Shown in pieces: positions 45,136-55,679 of a stretch of 64,000 bases of DNA (the stretch's first letter is position 1; every line of letters begins with the position of its first letter). Under the pieces are notes generated by a model that did no database searches, was not told the origin of the DNA, and saw only the letters and a list, made by a program, of their open reading frames with translations. A program made the position numbers and the translations under genes. Where the stretch lies: assembly GCA_028820655.1 (NCBI GenBank), contig JAPPIK010000021.1, positions 218,113 through 282,112 of the forward strand, written 5' to 3'. This DNA comes from Candidatus Poribacteria bacterium. GTDB taxonomy: Bacteria; Poribacteria; WGA-4E; JAJDTR01.

Positions 45136-45933
45136 ATGAAAATGTCAACTGTACTCGCGAGGCTTGGTGTTGATGAACACACACTAAACGCGGATGAAAA
45201 AAGAACCTTGGACGAAGACGGCTATTTGCGGCTTGAAAACCTGATGGCGCCGGAGGAGGTCAAGGCATTTGTCCGCCGTCTCGATGAACTGGCGGAACTT
45301 GAGGGTGAGGATGCTGGAAAGGAGGTTCATCAAGAAGAAGGCACAATTCGTTTGAGCAACTTGATTGACAAAGATCCAATCTTTGAGAAATGCCTGACAT
45401 CACCACGCCTTTTGGCTGCGATTCGGCACGTTCTCGGCGATGAATTCAAGAGTTCCTCATTGAACAGTCGCGCCGCTTTACCCGGGAATGGACGACAGGG
45501 GCTACACGCCGACTGGGGTGGTGCTGTAGCGCCCGGGGACTATTTTGTATGTAACTCTATATGGTTACTTTCCGATTTTACACGTGAAAACGGCGCCACT
45601 CGTGTTTTGCCCGGATCACATCGTTGCGGGCATACTGCGGCGGACGAGATGTCCGACACGATAGCGGACCATCCGGATCAGGTTCAGCTCTTCGGAGAAG
45701 CTGGCGCCGTTGTCGTATTTAATTCCCATCTTTGGCATGGCGGTATGACGAACGAAACAGACTCTCCTAGGCGAGCCATGCATTCCTATTTCTGTCGCCG
45801 CGATCAGCGTCAACAACTAGATCAACGCAAGTGGCTCCGCGAGGAGACACTTTCCAGACTTTCCCTCGAAAGTAAGGTTATTCTTGATGTGGCGGATGTC
45901 GATGAACGTAGTGAAAACATTGAGAGCTTGTAA
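45136..45933 (+). CDS. Phytanoyl-CoA dioxygenase-like Fe(II)/2-oxoglutarate oxygenase, copy 1
   Basis: A 265-residue PhyH-family oxygenase. The iron-binding H-x-D occurs in QGLHADWGG near residue 125, the distal His in NSHLWHGGMTN near 200, and the 2-oxoglutarate-binding Arg in SPRRAMHSYF. ENGATRVLPGSH is a typical family segment. The family hydroxylates diverse lipids, small metabolites and natural products, and is strongly expanded in Poribacteria as I recall; substrate is unknown. It precedes a second, divergent PhyH gene by 24 bases, so the two are probably cotranscribed. Confidence 0.88.
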   Translation: MKMSTVLARLGVDEHTLNADEKRTLDEDGYLRLENLMAPEEVKAFVRRLDELAELEGEDAGKEVHQEEGTIRLSNLIDKDPIFEKCLTSPRLLAAIRHVLGDEFKSSSLNSRAALPGNGRQGLHADWGGAVAPGDYFVCNSIWLLSDFTRENGATRVLPGSHRCGHTAADEMSDTIADHPDQVQLFGEAGAVVVFNSHLWHGGMTNETDSPRRAMHSYFCRRDQRQQLDQRKWLREETLSRLSLESKVILDVADVDERSENIESL

Positions 45934-45957
45934 CCCTAGAAGCTAGGAGGCAATCTT

Positions 45958-46752
45958 ATGGCGAAACTAACACCCGAGGAAATCAGGTTTTTTCGAGATG
46001 AAGGTTTTCTCATCAAACGCAGGATCATGGATGAGAGTCTTACGGCACAGGCGAGAGAGAGGTTGTGGGAGAATTCTCCTCCTGAAATCGACCGTGACAA
46101 TCCGGACACATGGGTTGGGCCGATCCGGGAGTATAGACAGAGGAAAAACGAGAAGGGCAACGACGGCGGCGGGTATGGTTGGTGGTACCGTAGTATCGGC
46201 AGTGAAGAATGGATGGCAAGAATGCTGGTGACCCACCCCCCGATTTGGGAGATAGTGGAACAGATGCTGGGCGAAGGGGATGTCGTTGAACCAACGCGCG
46301 TCCGTGGTATTTATTGCCGCCTTCCCGAGGGCGATGCCCCGCGAAAATCCCTGGGTTGTCACATCGACGCCCACGCATTTCATCTGGGCGTGGTGGGGTA
46401 TATTGATGATGTCGCGCCAAACGGAGGAGGCTTTTCCGTTTGGCCCAGAAGCCACCGTGTATTCTATTTTAGCAATCAAAAGCGAAATCTGAGAGACGAT
46501 ACGGAACAGTTCGCGAATAAACTTGCATACTTCAGGCACAGAACGCCGATCGATTGCCATGGCCGGGCAGGCGATGTTGTCTTTTGGCATCACCGGCTGG
46601 CGCATTCTGCTGGCAGCAATCGGTCAAAAGGAATCCGTAAGGCGGTGCTGGGTGATTATGAGAAGAAGAATATCGAACGAACAATGAACGAGCCGCCCTG
46701 TGAGGACATGTGGGAGGAATGGCCCGGAATTCCGTCCAATGGGAAATCGTAG
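45958..46752 (+). CDS. Phytanoyl-CoA dioxygenase-like oxygenase, copy 2
   Basis: A 264-residue PhyH-like protein, clearly different from the gene before it. Iron ligands appear as HIDAH in LGCHIDAHAFHLG and the distal His in VVFWHHRLAHSAG. An SNRSKGIRKAVLGDY segment provides the likely 2-oxoglutarate-binding basic residue. PNGGGFSVWPRSHR is the family turn. The N-terminus keeps LTPEEIRFFRDEGFLI, the usual PhyH opening. AGGAGG lies eight bases before ATG 45958. The low similarity between the pair suggests different substrates rather than recent duplication. Confidence 0.85.
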   Translation: MAKLTPEEIRFFRDEGFLIKRRIMDESLTAQARERLWENSPPEIDRDNPDTWVGPIREYRQRKNEKGNDGGGYGWWYRSIGSEEWMARMLVTHPPIWEIVEQMLGEGDVVEPTRVRGIYCRLPEGDAPRKSLGCHIDAHAFHLGVVGYIDDVAPNGGGFSVWPRSHRVFYFSNQKRNLRDDTEQFANKLAYFRHRTPIDCHGRAGDVVFWHHRLAHSAGSNRSKGIRKAVLGDYEKKNIERTMNEPPCEDMWEEWPGIPSNGKS

Positions 46753-46822
46753 ACGCTCCGATGCGGCGCTGCCTCGTCCCGAGTATTGGGCGCTCAACCG
46801 GAATCCGACATCCATCGAAGTG

Positions 46823-47950
46823 ATGACTCTGACAGAGCAGATTAAAGCCCGTGCGCAAGAATTGGGATTTGAGTTGGTTGGCGTCACCCCTGCCGAGGGA
46901 AGTCCGACCATCCGACTCTATGAGAAGTGGTTGGAAAACGGATACGCCGGAAAAATGGAGTATCTTGAAAAACACCTTCCGTTGAAACGTGATCCGCGCA
47001 ATTGCCTGCCGGAAGCCAAGTCAGTCATTAGTTTAGCCATTAACTATTTTACGCTAAATCCTGCCGATGCACTTGTCGAGAACCCGGAACGAGGTCAAAT
47101 CTCCCGGTACGCATGGGGAGATGATTACCACGAAGTCATTCGCGCCAAATTACGTGAACTCGCCGAATTTATTGATGAAACTGGGGGCAAAAAACTAAAG
47201 CAAAAAATCTGCGTGGACACGGGTCCCATTATCGAACGTGATTACGCTCAAAAGGCGGGCATCGGTTGGATTGGCAAAAATACGAACTTTATTAACTGGC
47301 AATCGGGCTCATGGCACTTTCTTGCCGAACTTCTCGTAAGTATCGAACTGGAGTACGATTGGGAGTTACCGCAAGGGAGTTGTGGCACGTGTACACTCTG
47401 CATCGAAGCGTGTCCGACAGACGCGATCGTTGCCCCGAATGTGCTTGATTCCCGTCTCTGCATTTCCTACCTCACCATCGAGTTGAAGGACAGTATTCCA
47501 ACCGAACTTCGACCAAAGATGGGCAACCTGATCTTTGGTTGCGATATCTGTCAAGAAGTCTGCCCATGGAATAGCAAGGCAACACCGTCAACTGAACCGG
47601 GGTTTTCCCCTCGCGAGGAAAACATCGCGCCAAAACTGCTTTCCTTGATGAACATGACCCAAGCCGAATTTAGCAAGCGTTTTAAGAATAGTCCCATTAA
47701 GCGCGCCAAGAGACGTGGATTCCTCCGGAACGTCGCCGTCGCCTTGGGAAATTGGGGGAATCGTCGGGCCGTCCCGGCTCTCAAGCGGGCTTTGAATGAC
47801 AATGAATCGCTTGTCCGAGAACACGCGGCATGGGCGCTGGGGGTGATTGGCGGAGAATCGGCGAGAAAAGCCTTAATCACGAGATTGGCCGTAGAATCCG
47901 AAGCGCAAGTCATACGTGAGATCGGGGATGCAATGCGGGGAATGATTTAA
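46823..47950 (+). CDS. queG: Epoxyqueuosine reductase
   Basis: QueG reduces epoxyqueuosine to queuosine in tRNA, using a cobalamin and two 4Fe-4S clusters. The 375-residue protein has CVDTGPIIERDYAQKAGIG, the cluster motifs CGTCTLCIEACPTDAI and CDICQEVCPWN, and C-terminal HEAT-like repeats (RRAVPALKRAL, VREHAAWALG). ATG 46823 starts the conserved sequence; the frame is open back into the PhyH gene. Its next neighbour is tgt, which inserts the queuosine precursor into tRNA. Confidence 0.95.
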   Translation: MTLTEQIKARAQELGFELVGVTPAEGSPTIRLYEKWLENGYAGKMEYLEKHLPLKRDPRNCLPEAKSVISLAINYFTLNPADALVENPERGQISRYAWGDDYHEVIRAKLRELAEFIDETGGKKLKQKICVDTGPIIERDYAQKAGIGWIGKNTNFINWQSGSWHFLAELLVSIELEYDWELPQGSCGTCTLCIEACPTDAIVAPNVLDSRLCISYLTIELKDSIPTELRPKMGNLIFGCDICQEVCPWNSKATPSTEPGFSPREENIAPKLLSLMNMTQAEFSKRFKNSPIKRAKRRGFLRNVAVALGNWGNRRAVPALKRALNDNESLVREHAAWALGVIGGESARKALITRLAVESEAQVIREIGDAMRGMI

Positions 47951-48028
47951 AGAATATAATGAGTCGTAGACAAGAGTTTATTTGTGCGTCGGAAAGCCCT
48001 TGTACATCTAGGTGCGGGTGATTGATAG

Positions 48029-49201
<1,173 letters not shown>

Positions 49202-49220
49202 TCAATTCCCGTTTTTTTCA

Positions 49221-49955
49221 ATGCGAAACATCAAGCTAACAATTGAATACGATGGGACAAATTATCACGGTTGGCAAATTCAACCCAACGGCATCACCGT
49301 GCAGGAAGTCATTCAGAACGCTCTCGCGAAGCTGACCAAAACGAAGACACAGATCATCGGCGCGGGCAGAACAGACACAGGGGTACACGCCGCGGGTCAG
49401 GTTGCAAATTTTTTGACCGATTCCGAGTTGTCGTCAGATTCTATCCGGAAAGCGCTAAACTCACTTGTTCCTAACGATGTCGCAATTACTGAAGTCCAAG
49501 ATGTCCCACAGGATTTTCATGCCCGCTTCAGCGCACTGAGCCGAACCTATCGATATACCATCCTCAATCGAGAATTTCCGTCCGCGTTTCTGGGCAATAC
49601 CGCTTATCTTTTTCCGCGACCAATCCAAACGGATCGGATTGATGATGTCTGCGGTGCGTTGATAGGGAAAAAGGATTTCTCCTCGTTTCAACGTACCGGA
49701 AGTGAGCGCATCAATCCTGTCTGTACGGTCCTGGAAGCATCTTGCTGGCGGGATGCTGATTTGGTTTACATTCAAATCGAGGCCGATGCGTTTTTGAGAG
49801 GGATGGTCCGAGCATTGGTAGGGACAGTTCTAAAATTGCAGAAGGCGCCGGACCAGGTCGGTCAGTTTCAAAAGATTTTAGATGCTAGGGATAGGAGTGC
49901 TGCCGGGCCTTCCGCGCCCGCACACGGTCTGTCACTAATCACCGTAAAATACTGA
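49221..49955 (+). CDS. truA: tRNA pseudouridine(38-40) synthase
   Basis: TruA converts uridines 38-40 in the anticodon stem to pseudouridine. The 244-residue protein has the catalytic Asp motif GAGRTDTGVHA near residue 50, plus YDGTNYHGWQIQPN, FHARFSALSRTYRY and the terminal FLRGMVRALVGT. It lies right after tgt and before a long non-coding region. Confidence 0.95.
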   Translation: MRNIKLTIEYDGTNYHGWQIQPNGITVQEVIQNALAKLTKTKTQIIGAGRTDTGVHAAGQVANFLTDSELSSDSIRKALNSLVPNDVAITEVQDVPQDFHARFSALSRTYRYTILNREFPSAFLGNTAYLFPRPIQTDRIDDVCGALIGKKDFSSFQRTGSERINPVCTVLEASCWRDADLVYIQIEADAFLRGMVRALVGTVLKLQKAPDQVGQFQKILDARDRSAAGPSAPAHGLSLITVKY

Positions 49956-50704
49956 ACAGGCCGTCAATGAGGTCTAGAACTATCCACAGATAGTAACCAA
50001 GGTGTTTCTTCCCTCCGGCTCAGACCTTAATTGCAATTGCGCCCAACACACCGAGTTGTTTTCGGAAATTCACCGTTTAGATTATCTGACCCCCACCAAC
50101 CGTTCAACATCACTATTGCATTGACAACTTTACACATGTATAGTATAATTCAGCCGAATTAGACAATCAAACGAACATATAAGGGAGTGGTAACCGCACA
50201 AGTTAGAAACAACCATTCGATGGCGGCCACCGCCGAGTCATTTCCGTTAGCCCGGAAACGCAGCATTCTTTTATTCTATCCCAAACCGGAACGCCGTCAA
50301 CGCAGGCTGCGACTGCATTCATCGACTTTCTTCTACAGGCTAAACCGCCCGGTTAAACCGTTATCCTGGCTAACGCAGGCTAAAGCGGCGAGAATAACCA
50401 GGCATAGATTGACGATTTGTTTTTGCTGCTAAATAATGAATGACACCTTAAATTGAGTTGTAATCTGTTTTTCCGGTCGTCTAAGAATGCTCTCCTCGGG
50501 CGTCTACATGATGCGGCGCCAGTGCGGGAGGGTCAAAGGAGATCAAACGAACGATTAGAATCAACCGTCCGGACTGCGAGGGCGGTAGTGAATTCCAGCG
50601 CGATGGAGATTTCCCCCGCTCCGACCGCTTGATGTGGAGTACGTCCTAATTTTCAAATTGTTTTATGCTCACTATTTCTCAAAGAAATATCACAATTTTA
50701 CCCA
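49956..50704 (+). ncRNA. Non-coding region with candidate transcript from a perfect consensus promoter
   Basis: No recognised gene lies here, yet 50121-50149 is an exact TTGACA-17-TATAAT promoter. The predicted transcript (from about 50156) contains an 8-base inverted repeat CGTTAGCC (50245-50252)/GGCTAACG (50368-50375), a duplicated AACGCAGGCT and a GCTAAACCG-like word. It also contains an Arg-rich frame (ATG 50220 to 50432, 70 codons) without a domain or good ribosome binding site. A structured RNA and a small basic protein are both possible. Near 50600 is another GCGATGGAGATTT repeat word. The 3' end is not clear. Confidence 0.4.
50121..50149 (+). promoter_or_regulatory. Perfect consensus sigma-70 promoter
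   Basis: TTGACA, 17 bases, TATAAT with no mismatch. The spacer includes ACATGT, as in the promoter at 37148, and both share the flanking CATTGACAACTT. Confidence 0.75.
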
Positions 50705-52336
50705 ATGCGGAAAGTGCCCATCTTTACACGAATACTTCCGAATTTCAATAGTTGTTCTGTGGTATTCCAATCGTGTAATTTATGGTCGTGGTGTGTCCTG
50801 TACATTTTGGCGTGCATGGGTTGCATAGCGTGCGGCAAGCCGCCTCCGTCGCCCTCCACGGCAGATCTCCGCTCGCTCCTTCGCCCTCCGAGTGATATCG
50901 GTACGTATGCTGGGTTTGACTCGGCGAGAGGGCTGTTGGTTCTGGGGAATAACCAGATAGAACGTCGCTTTCTTTTGGACGGAGATGGCAGCTCTCCCCA
51001 TACAAGCCATTATTTTTACAAACCATCGGGGCGTAACTACGTGTCGCTTCCATGCGGCGAGTTTAGGTTTCGAGTTGGCGAAATTGCATACTCCGCGAAC
51101 ATGGAAGCCCTGAAATACAAGTCTCATAAAATTCGACAGGGCAGATCGGAGTCGAAAAATCTAACCGTCGAACTTGAATATTCGGAGGTGGCGGGAGAAC
51201 CAATCTGTTCTGTTAAGCTTCACTACGAAGTGTATCCGAATCTGCCGTTGATCCGAAAGTGGATTAGATTTGAGAATCTAACGGATTCGGCGTTTTCTGT
51301 CGAGGATGTCATTGTTGAATCCTTATCCCTAGCTGCGGCTAGCAAGGCGCAGTCCAACGTTTTTGAAATTCGGCCTGAATCAACGATTGACTCGGGACCC
51401 TTCATCGTCCTGTATGCTACGGAAGGCGATGGCGGCATCATTGTGGGAAATGAAGCTCCGGGGATTCTAAAACATTTCAATCTACAGTCCGGAGGCACCG
51501 AGATCGAGATTGGTCTAACTCCGACTTCCGCCATCAATGGGGTCGAGATTCATGTGCCGCCTAACGCGGTAGTGTCGACTCCGAAAGTCTGGACAATGTT
51601 ATTTGAAGGCGATTATTCCGCGTCGTCCGGTGTGCGCGACCTTATCGTTGGACAAGGATTAGTGTCCGTGGACGAAGGAATTGCTCAAACGCCGCCTATT
51701 ACTTGGACAAAAATTCCCACGGATGGAAAACTTCCCGATGGTGATTTCATCGTTGTGGATTATGACTGGAACGGAGACAATCTATCGGCTCTCCGCCGAC
51801 TGGCCCGCCAAGCGCATCAGGATGCCAGAAATTTTGGGATTCGCTTGCCCATTGCGAAGATTGATGTCCGGTTCTTGAACCGGGACGAGTGGCGGTTGTC
51901 GCCCGTAGCAAGTTTCGCAAGTTTGGCTTCCAAGAATCCGGTAACCCAAAGTCCTGGTGTACCTGACATGAAATCTCTAAACTCATCCGGCGGTGAAGAG
52001 GTTGTTTACTGTGTTTTGTGTGACTATGGCTATTATATCTCGCATGCCGTGCACGTGTTGCTGGAGGATGTGAAACCAGATCTCCTCGTGTTTGACGGAG
52101 CTATAATCGGTTTGCCCGACAATGCTTTAAAGGGTTGCGCGGTTCTTCGTCACGGGCATTTGAGTCGAAAGGGTTCAATCGGTTCCATCTATCGATGGGT
52201 GTTTGATTTTGCTGATCACCTACGCCAACAATATCCTAATCTGCGCATCGGAATTACCTCGACGGCCTACGGCGTTGAAATACCCGATTTGGCTGTTTAC
52301 GCGCACTTCGATATGTTTTTCCCCGAACGCGATTAA
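50705..52336 (+). CDS. Predicted lipoprotein with GH36-like N-terminal sandwich, function unknown
   Basis: About 543 residues. The N-terminal part has a hydrophobic, Cys-rich segment that may be a lipoprotein signal (candidate lipobox near LACMGC or GCIAC, residues 36-43), then a Pro/Ser-rich linker. Residues about 65-330 form a beta-rich domain with YPNLPLIRKWIRFENLT, resembling the super-sandwich that precedes the barrel in GH36 alpha-galactosidases. The remainder has barrel-like pieces (LCDYGYYISHAVHVLLEDV, YPNLRIGITSTAYGVE), but no recognisable catalytic Asp pair. A full GH36 is over 650 residues, so this may be truncated or a different family. ATG 50705 has no good ribosome binding site and the real start may lie slightly downstream. 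Confidence 0.5.
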   Translation: MRKVPIFTRILPNFNSCSVVFQSCNLWSWCVLYILACMGCIACGKPPPSPSTADLRSLLRPPSDIGTYAGFDSARGLLVLGNNQIERRFLLDGDGSSPHTSHYFYKPSGRNYVSLPCGEFRFRVGEIAYSANMEALKYKSHKIRQGRSESKNLTVELEYSEVAGEPICSVKLHYEVYPNLPLIRKWIRFENLTDSAFSVEDVIVESLSLAAASKAQSNVFEIRPESTIDSGPFIVLYATEGDGGIIVGNEAPGILKHFNLQSGGTEIEIGLTPTSAINGVEIHVPPNAVVSTPKVWTMLFEGDYSASSGVRDLIVGQGLVSVDEGIAQTPPITWTKIPTDGKLPDGDFIVVDYDWNGDNLSALRRLARQAHQDARNFGIRLPIAKIDVRFLNRDEWRLSPVASFASLASKNPVTQSPGVPDMKSLNSSGGEEVVYCVLCDYGYYISHAVHVLLEDVKPDLLVFDGAIIGLPDNALKGCAVLRHGHLSRKGSIGSIYRWVFDFADHLRQQYPNLRIGITSTAYGVEIPDLAVYAHFDMFFPERD

Positions 52337-52442
52337 CACCGTATAGGCAATCCGCGCACGCCTAAAGGAAAGTATTAAATCCTCTCATTGCTCCGGAGCG
52401 TTTCTCTTTCCTTCTGCATCCGCATCTCGACTGCCTAAACGC

Positions 52443-52472
52443 TTGAAAACCATCTTTCATTTCTGATACAAT
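52443..52472 (+). promoter_or_regulatory. Sigma-70-like promoter for the aminotransferase gene
   Basis: TTGAAA, 18 bases, TACAAT; predicted start about 65 bases before the ATG at 52545. Confidence 0.5.
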
Positions 52473-52544
52473 GGCAACAATCTCACGCAGTCATGTCTTA
52501 TTTGCTGCACCGTGTGGGAAACTTATTTAGCACTAGGAGAAAAG

Positions 52545-53711
52545 ATGCAAATTGCTAACCGATTAGGGAAAATCCCGCCTTATCTGTTCATGGAACTGCG
52601 GAATAAAATCAACAAAGCAAGAGCCGATGGGATTGATGTAATCAGCCTCGCCGTGGGCGATCCGGTGGATCCGACACCGCAACCGGTGATCGACGAACTA
52701 AACCGAACCGCTGCCGATCCCGAGAATCATCGTTACCCAACTGACGAAGAGAAGGGTATGCTGGCGTTTCGCCAAGCAGTGGCTGATTGGTATTCGACAA
52801 GATACAACGTCCACGTCGACCCGGAAAAGGAAGTTTTGGGACTGATCGGATCCAAAGAGGGATGTCACCATTTTGTTTTGGCAGTTGTGAATCCCGGCGA
52901 AACGGTGCTGATGACGGATCCGGGATATCCCGCATACCGCGCGAGTATTTTGATGGCGGAAGGCGAGCCCTACAATGTGCCCATTACCGCTGAAAATGAC
53001 TTTCTGCCCAAATTCGAAGAGATTCCATCCGATGTTGCTAAGAGGGCGAGTGCGATGTTCCTGAACTATCCCAACAATCCCACCGGAGCCACGGCAACAC
53101 CGGGATTTTTTGCGGACGTTGTTGCGTTTGCCAAATCCTACGACATTGCGATTTGTCATGATAATCCCTACAGCGAAGTCATATTTGACGGTCTTGAACC
53201 GTTAAGTTTTCTATCGACCCCGGGCGCGAAAGATGTCGGTGTGGAACTCAATTCATTGTCAAAACCGTTCAACATGACCGGTTGGCGTATTGGCATGGCG
53301 CTTGGAAACTCCAATCTCATTGGCGGCATGGCGCAAGTCAAGGAAAACACCGACTCGGGAATCTTCAACGCGATTCAGTATGCGGGAATCGTAGCCCTAA
53401 AGCAATGTCAGGGCAACATCGGCAAAATGCTGGAGGTATATTCGCGCCGGCGTCAACGGATACTCGACACATTCGGGCGGCTGAACTGGGGCAATTACAC
53501 GCCGCCAAAAGGCACATTTTACCTCTGGATGCCTACTCCAAATGGGATGAGTTCCATTGATTTTGCGACACATATTTTCGAGGAGGCATCGGTTGTAATT
53601 ACAGCCGGCTCCGCGTACGGTGATTACGGCGAGGGGTATTTTCGCGTGGCGCTAACGGTTCCGGATGATCGATTGGATGAAGCCCTCGACCGGATTGGGA
53701 ACGTCCTCTAG
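52545..53711 (+). CDS. LL-diaminopimelate aminotransferase-like PLP enzyme
   Basis: A 388-residue class I/II aminotransferase. The opening IANRLGKIPPYLFMELRNKI, DVISLAVGDPVDPTP, GSKEGCHHF, NYPNNPTGA, and the PLP-binding Lys in NSLSKPFNMTGWRIG all match the DapL/DapL-like branch. That branch converts tetrahydrodipicolinate to LL-diaminopimelate for lysine and cell wall synthesis; relatives act on other amino acids. No other lysine gene is adjacent, so I give no gene symbol. ATG 52545 follows TAGGAG; a GTG at 52512 would add 11 residues without family similarity. Confidence 0.85.
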   Translation: MQIANRLGKIPPYLFMELRNKINKARADGIDVISLAVGDPVDPTPQPVIDELNRTAADPENHRYPTDEEKGMLAFRQAVADWYSTRYNVHVDPEKEVLGLIGSKEGCHHFVLAVVNPGETVLMTDPGYPAYRASILMAEGEPYNVPITAENDFLPKFEEIPSDVAKRASAMFLNYPNNPTGATATPGFFADVVAFAKSYDIAICHDNPYSEVIFDGLEPLSFLSTPGAKDVGVELNSLSKPFNMTGWRIGMALGNSNLIGGMAQVKENTDSGIFNAIQYAGIVALKQCQGNIGKMLEVYSRRRQRILDTFGRLNWGNYTPPKGTFYLWMPTPNGMSSIDFATHIFEEASVVITAGSAYGDYGEGYFRVALTVPDDRLDEALDRIGNVL

Positions 53712-54423
53712 ACGCATTGGGCTTTTGCCGTCGAGGTGCAAGAGTTCGTTCACGTCGGATTCGGAAAACATCGTGCCCTTGGGTTCCGGATGAGCCCAAC
53801 GGGTCGAATCCGATGACGCAGAAAATAGCGTTGCTTCTCCGACGGTACCAATCAATCGATTATAATTATCCGGCCTGTCGCGCCGCGTAGTCTTGAGACG
53901 CAGCGCTTCGTGCATTCTGTGTATTTCAATATAGAATCATGTGAACATACAACTATCGATTGGAGAACTTGCTCATCGGTAAAGCCAAGTAGCTAACGAA
54001 GTATCAAACGAATTGATTATGAGCGATCTACCGGAGGGATAAGTAGGGCAATACCTAACCTTGGCGGCTATTCCTTTGAAGATCTCGATAAAGAACCCGC
54101 CGTCTCCAAATTGCGACTTAGACTGAAGCAATTTGCCCGTCAGGTACAGTCGATTTAGAGGCGTGACAATTTTTCACTTGCCGACATGCCAGCCATCGAA
54201 TTTGGAACGTGATGATTTCTTCCCCGCATCACCGGTAACATGCCCCTTTTAACTGTAAATCCATTAGATAGATGCGTGAAATGGAGCACATTCACAATTT
54301 CTGAAATTTTTTAAGGTAAATACTTGACAAAACATAGAAAAGATGTTATTATTCACAATGGACACTTGTGTACTTTACTGATGAGAAGAACAGCACCAAC
54401 CAATTTGGAGGAAACGGAGGCAA
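53712..54423. other. 711-base spacer upstream of the sigma factor gene
   Basis: No gene with a normal start is seen. A 54-codon open frame (53997-54158) encodes a helical, charged peptide (GYSFEDLDKEPAVSKLRLRL) but lacks any ATG, GTG or TTG. The end of the region carries the sigma gene promoter. No tRNA or rRNA sequence is visible. Confidence 0.4.
54324..54352 (+). promoter_or_regulatory. Sigma-70 promoter for the sigma factor gene
   Basis: TTGACA, 17 bases, TATTAT; predicted leader of about 65 bases to ATG 54424, with GGAGGAAACGGAGG before the start. Confidence 0.7.
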
Positions 54424-55407
54424 ATGCAACCGGAGGAAGTATTTGACGCAAAGGAAGCCGAAGTGATCAGGGGCGAATTTCTGGACAATGAGATTCCTGA
54501 ATCCCATGAAAATGTAGAATTTCTCCTTAGAGAAGATGACAGTTCCAAACCTATTCAAACCGATGCTTTGAGTAGTTGGTTGCGACAGGTCGCACATCAT
54601 TCCTTACTGTCACGGGACGAGGAGATTGCGCTCGCAAAGCGCATTGAGAATGGAGACGAGTCGGCGCGCGATGAATTGGTTCAAGCGAATATGCGGCTGG
54701 TAGTCTCGGTAGCCTCGAAATATCAGGGCCGAAATGTTCCTCTTGAAGATCTGATCCAAGAGGGTAACATCGGTGTCATGCGTGCCGCGAAGAAATTCGA
54801 CTATCGCAAGGGGTTTAAGTTTAGCACGTATGCGATTTGGTGGATAAAGCAGGCTATTCGGCGAACACTTGATAACTGTTCGCGGTCGATCCGACTACCA
54901 TCCTACATCGTTGCAAAAGTCAATAAATTTGACTCGACTTATGCGCGGTTATGCCAGGAACTGCAGCGGGAACCAAAGATTGAGGAACTGGCAGATGCGT
55001 TGGAATTAACGGCCGATCAGGTGAAGGAAATCTTGGCGCTAAACGCCGACACCATCTCGATGGAGACTCCGCTTAGCGATGAAAAGACCGCAGCTACGCT
55101 CGGAGACTTGGTTGAAGATGTGTCCGCCAATCCGGAAGCGGGCCCTATCGCGGACATGATTGAGCAGGATCTCGTCGATCAGCTTCTCGGTAAACTCAGT
55201 GCCAGAGAACAGCAGGTGCTTAGTATGCGATACGGCTTGGAGGGCGGCAACGAGAAAACGCTGCGCGAGATCGGCGAAAAGTTGGATGTAACCCGTGAGC
55301 GCATCCGACAATTGGAAATCGAGGCCATTCATCGGCTGAGACGATTCTATAACGACATGGGTGAGTTTCGCCATCCGATGGAAGACACGCGACAGCCCGC
55401 AGCGTAG
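54424..55407 (+). CDS. RNA polymerase sigma-70 family factor (RpoD/RpoS type)
   Basis: A 327-residue sigma factor. Region 1.2 is around DALSSWLRQVAHHSLLSRDEE. Region 2 is complete: NMRLVVSVASKYQGR, LEDLIQEGNIGVMRAAKKFD, and FSTYAIWWIKQAIRR (-10 recognition). Region 3 has IRLPSYIVAKVNKF. Region 4.2 (TLREIGEKLDVTRERIRQLE) reads the -35 element. Region 1.1 is absent, so this could be the main sigma of a lineage with a short RpoD or a group 2 stress factor; the consensus -35/-10 promoters in the window are what such a protein would read. Tandem GGAGG ribosome binding sites and a strong promoter suggest high expression. Confidence 0.92.
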   Translation: MQPEEVFDAKEAEVIRGEFLDNEIPESHENVEFLLREDDSSKPIQTDALSSWLRQVAHHSLLSRDEEIALAKRIENGDESARDELVQANMRLVVSVASKYQGRNVPLEDLIQEGNIGVMRAAKKFDYRKGFKFSTYAIWWIKQAIRRTLDNCSRSIRLPSYIVAKVNKFDSTYARLCQELQREPKIEELADALELTADQVKEILALNADTISMETPLSDEKTAATLGDLVEDVSANPEAGPIADMIEQDLVDQLLGKLSAREQQVLSMRYGLEGGNEKTLREIGEKLDVTRERIRQLEIEAIHRLRRFYNDMGEFRHPMEDTRQPAA

Positions 55408-55679
55408 TCGCGTGTCTTTACCCATTCCTCTGGCGATTTCCTTTACCGCGAATCAATTTGAACGTGTCAATCCAGCGTGGTTGCAAGTCAGCGGGATTGA
55501 AAGATTTGATAGGTCCTTTGCTACCTTAAACCGTAAGATATTCCAAAACGGTCAGATTCGCCGTAGTTGTCACTCCGGTTTTGGCACAGCGCCGAGCAGC
55601 GGAGTACTGTATATGCAATGGGGTAATTGGTCATTTATATAAAGGAACTGCTGATGTCAAATTCAGCGGCGGTGATACT

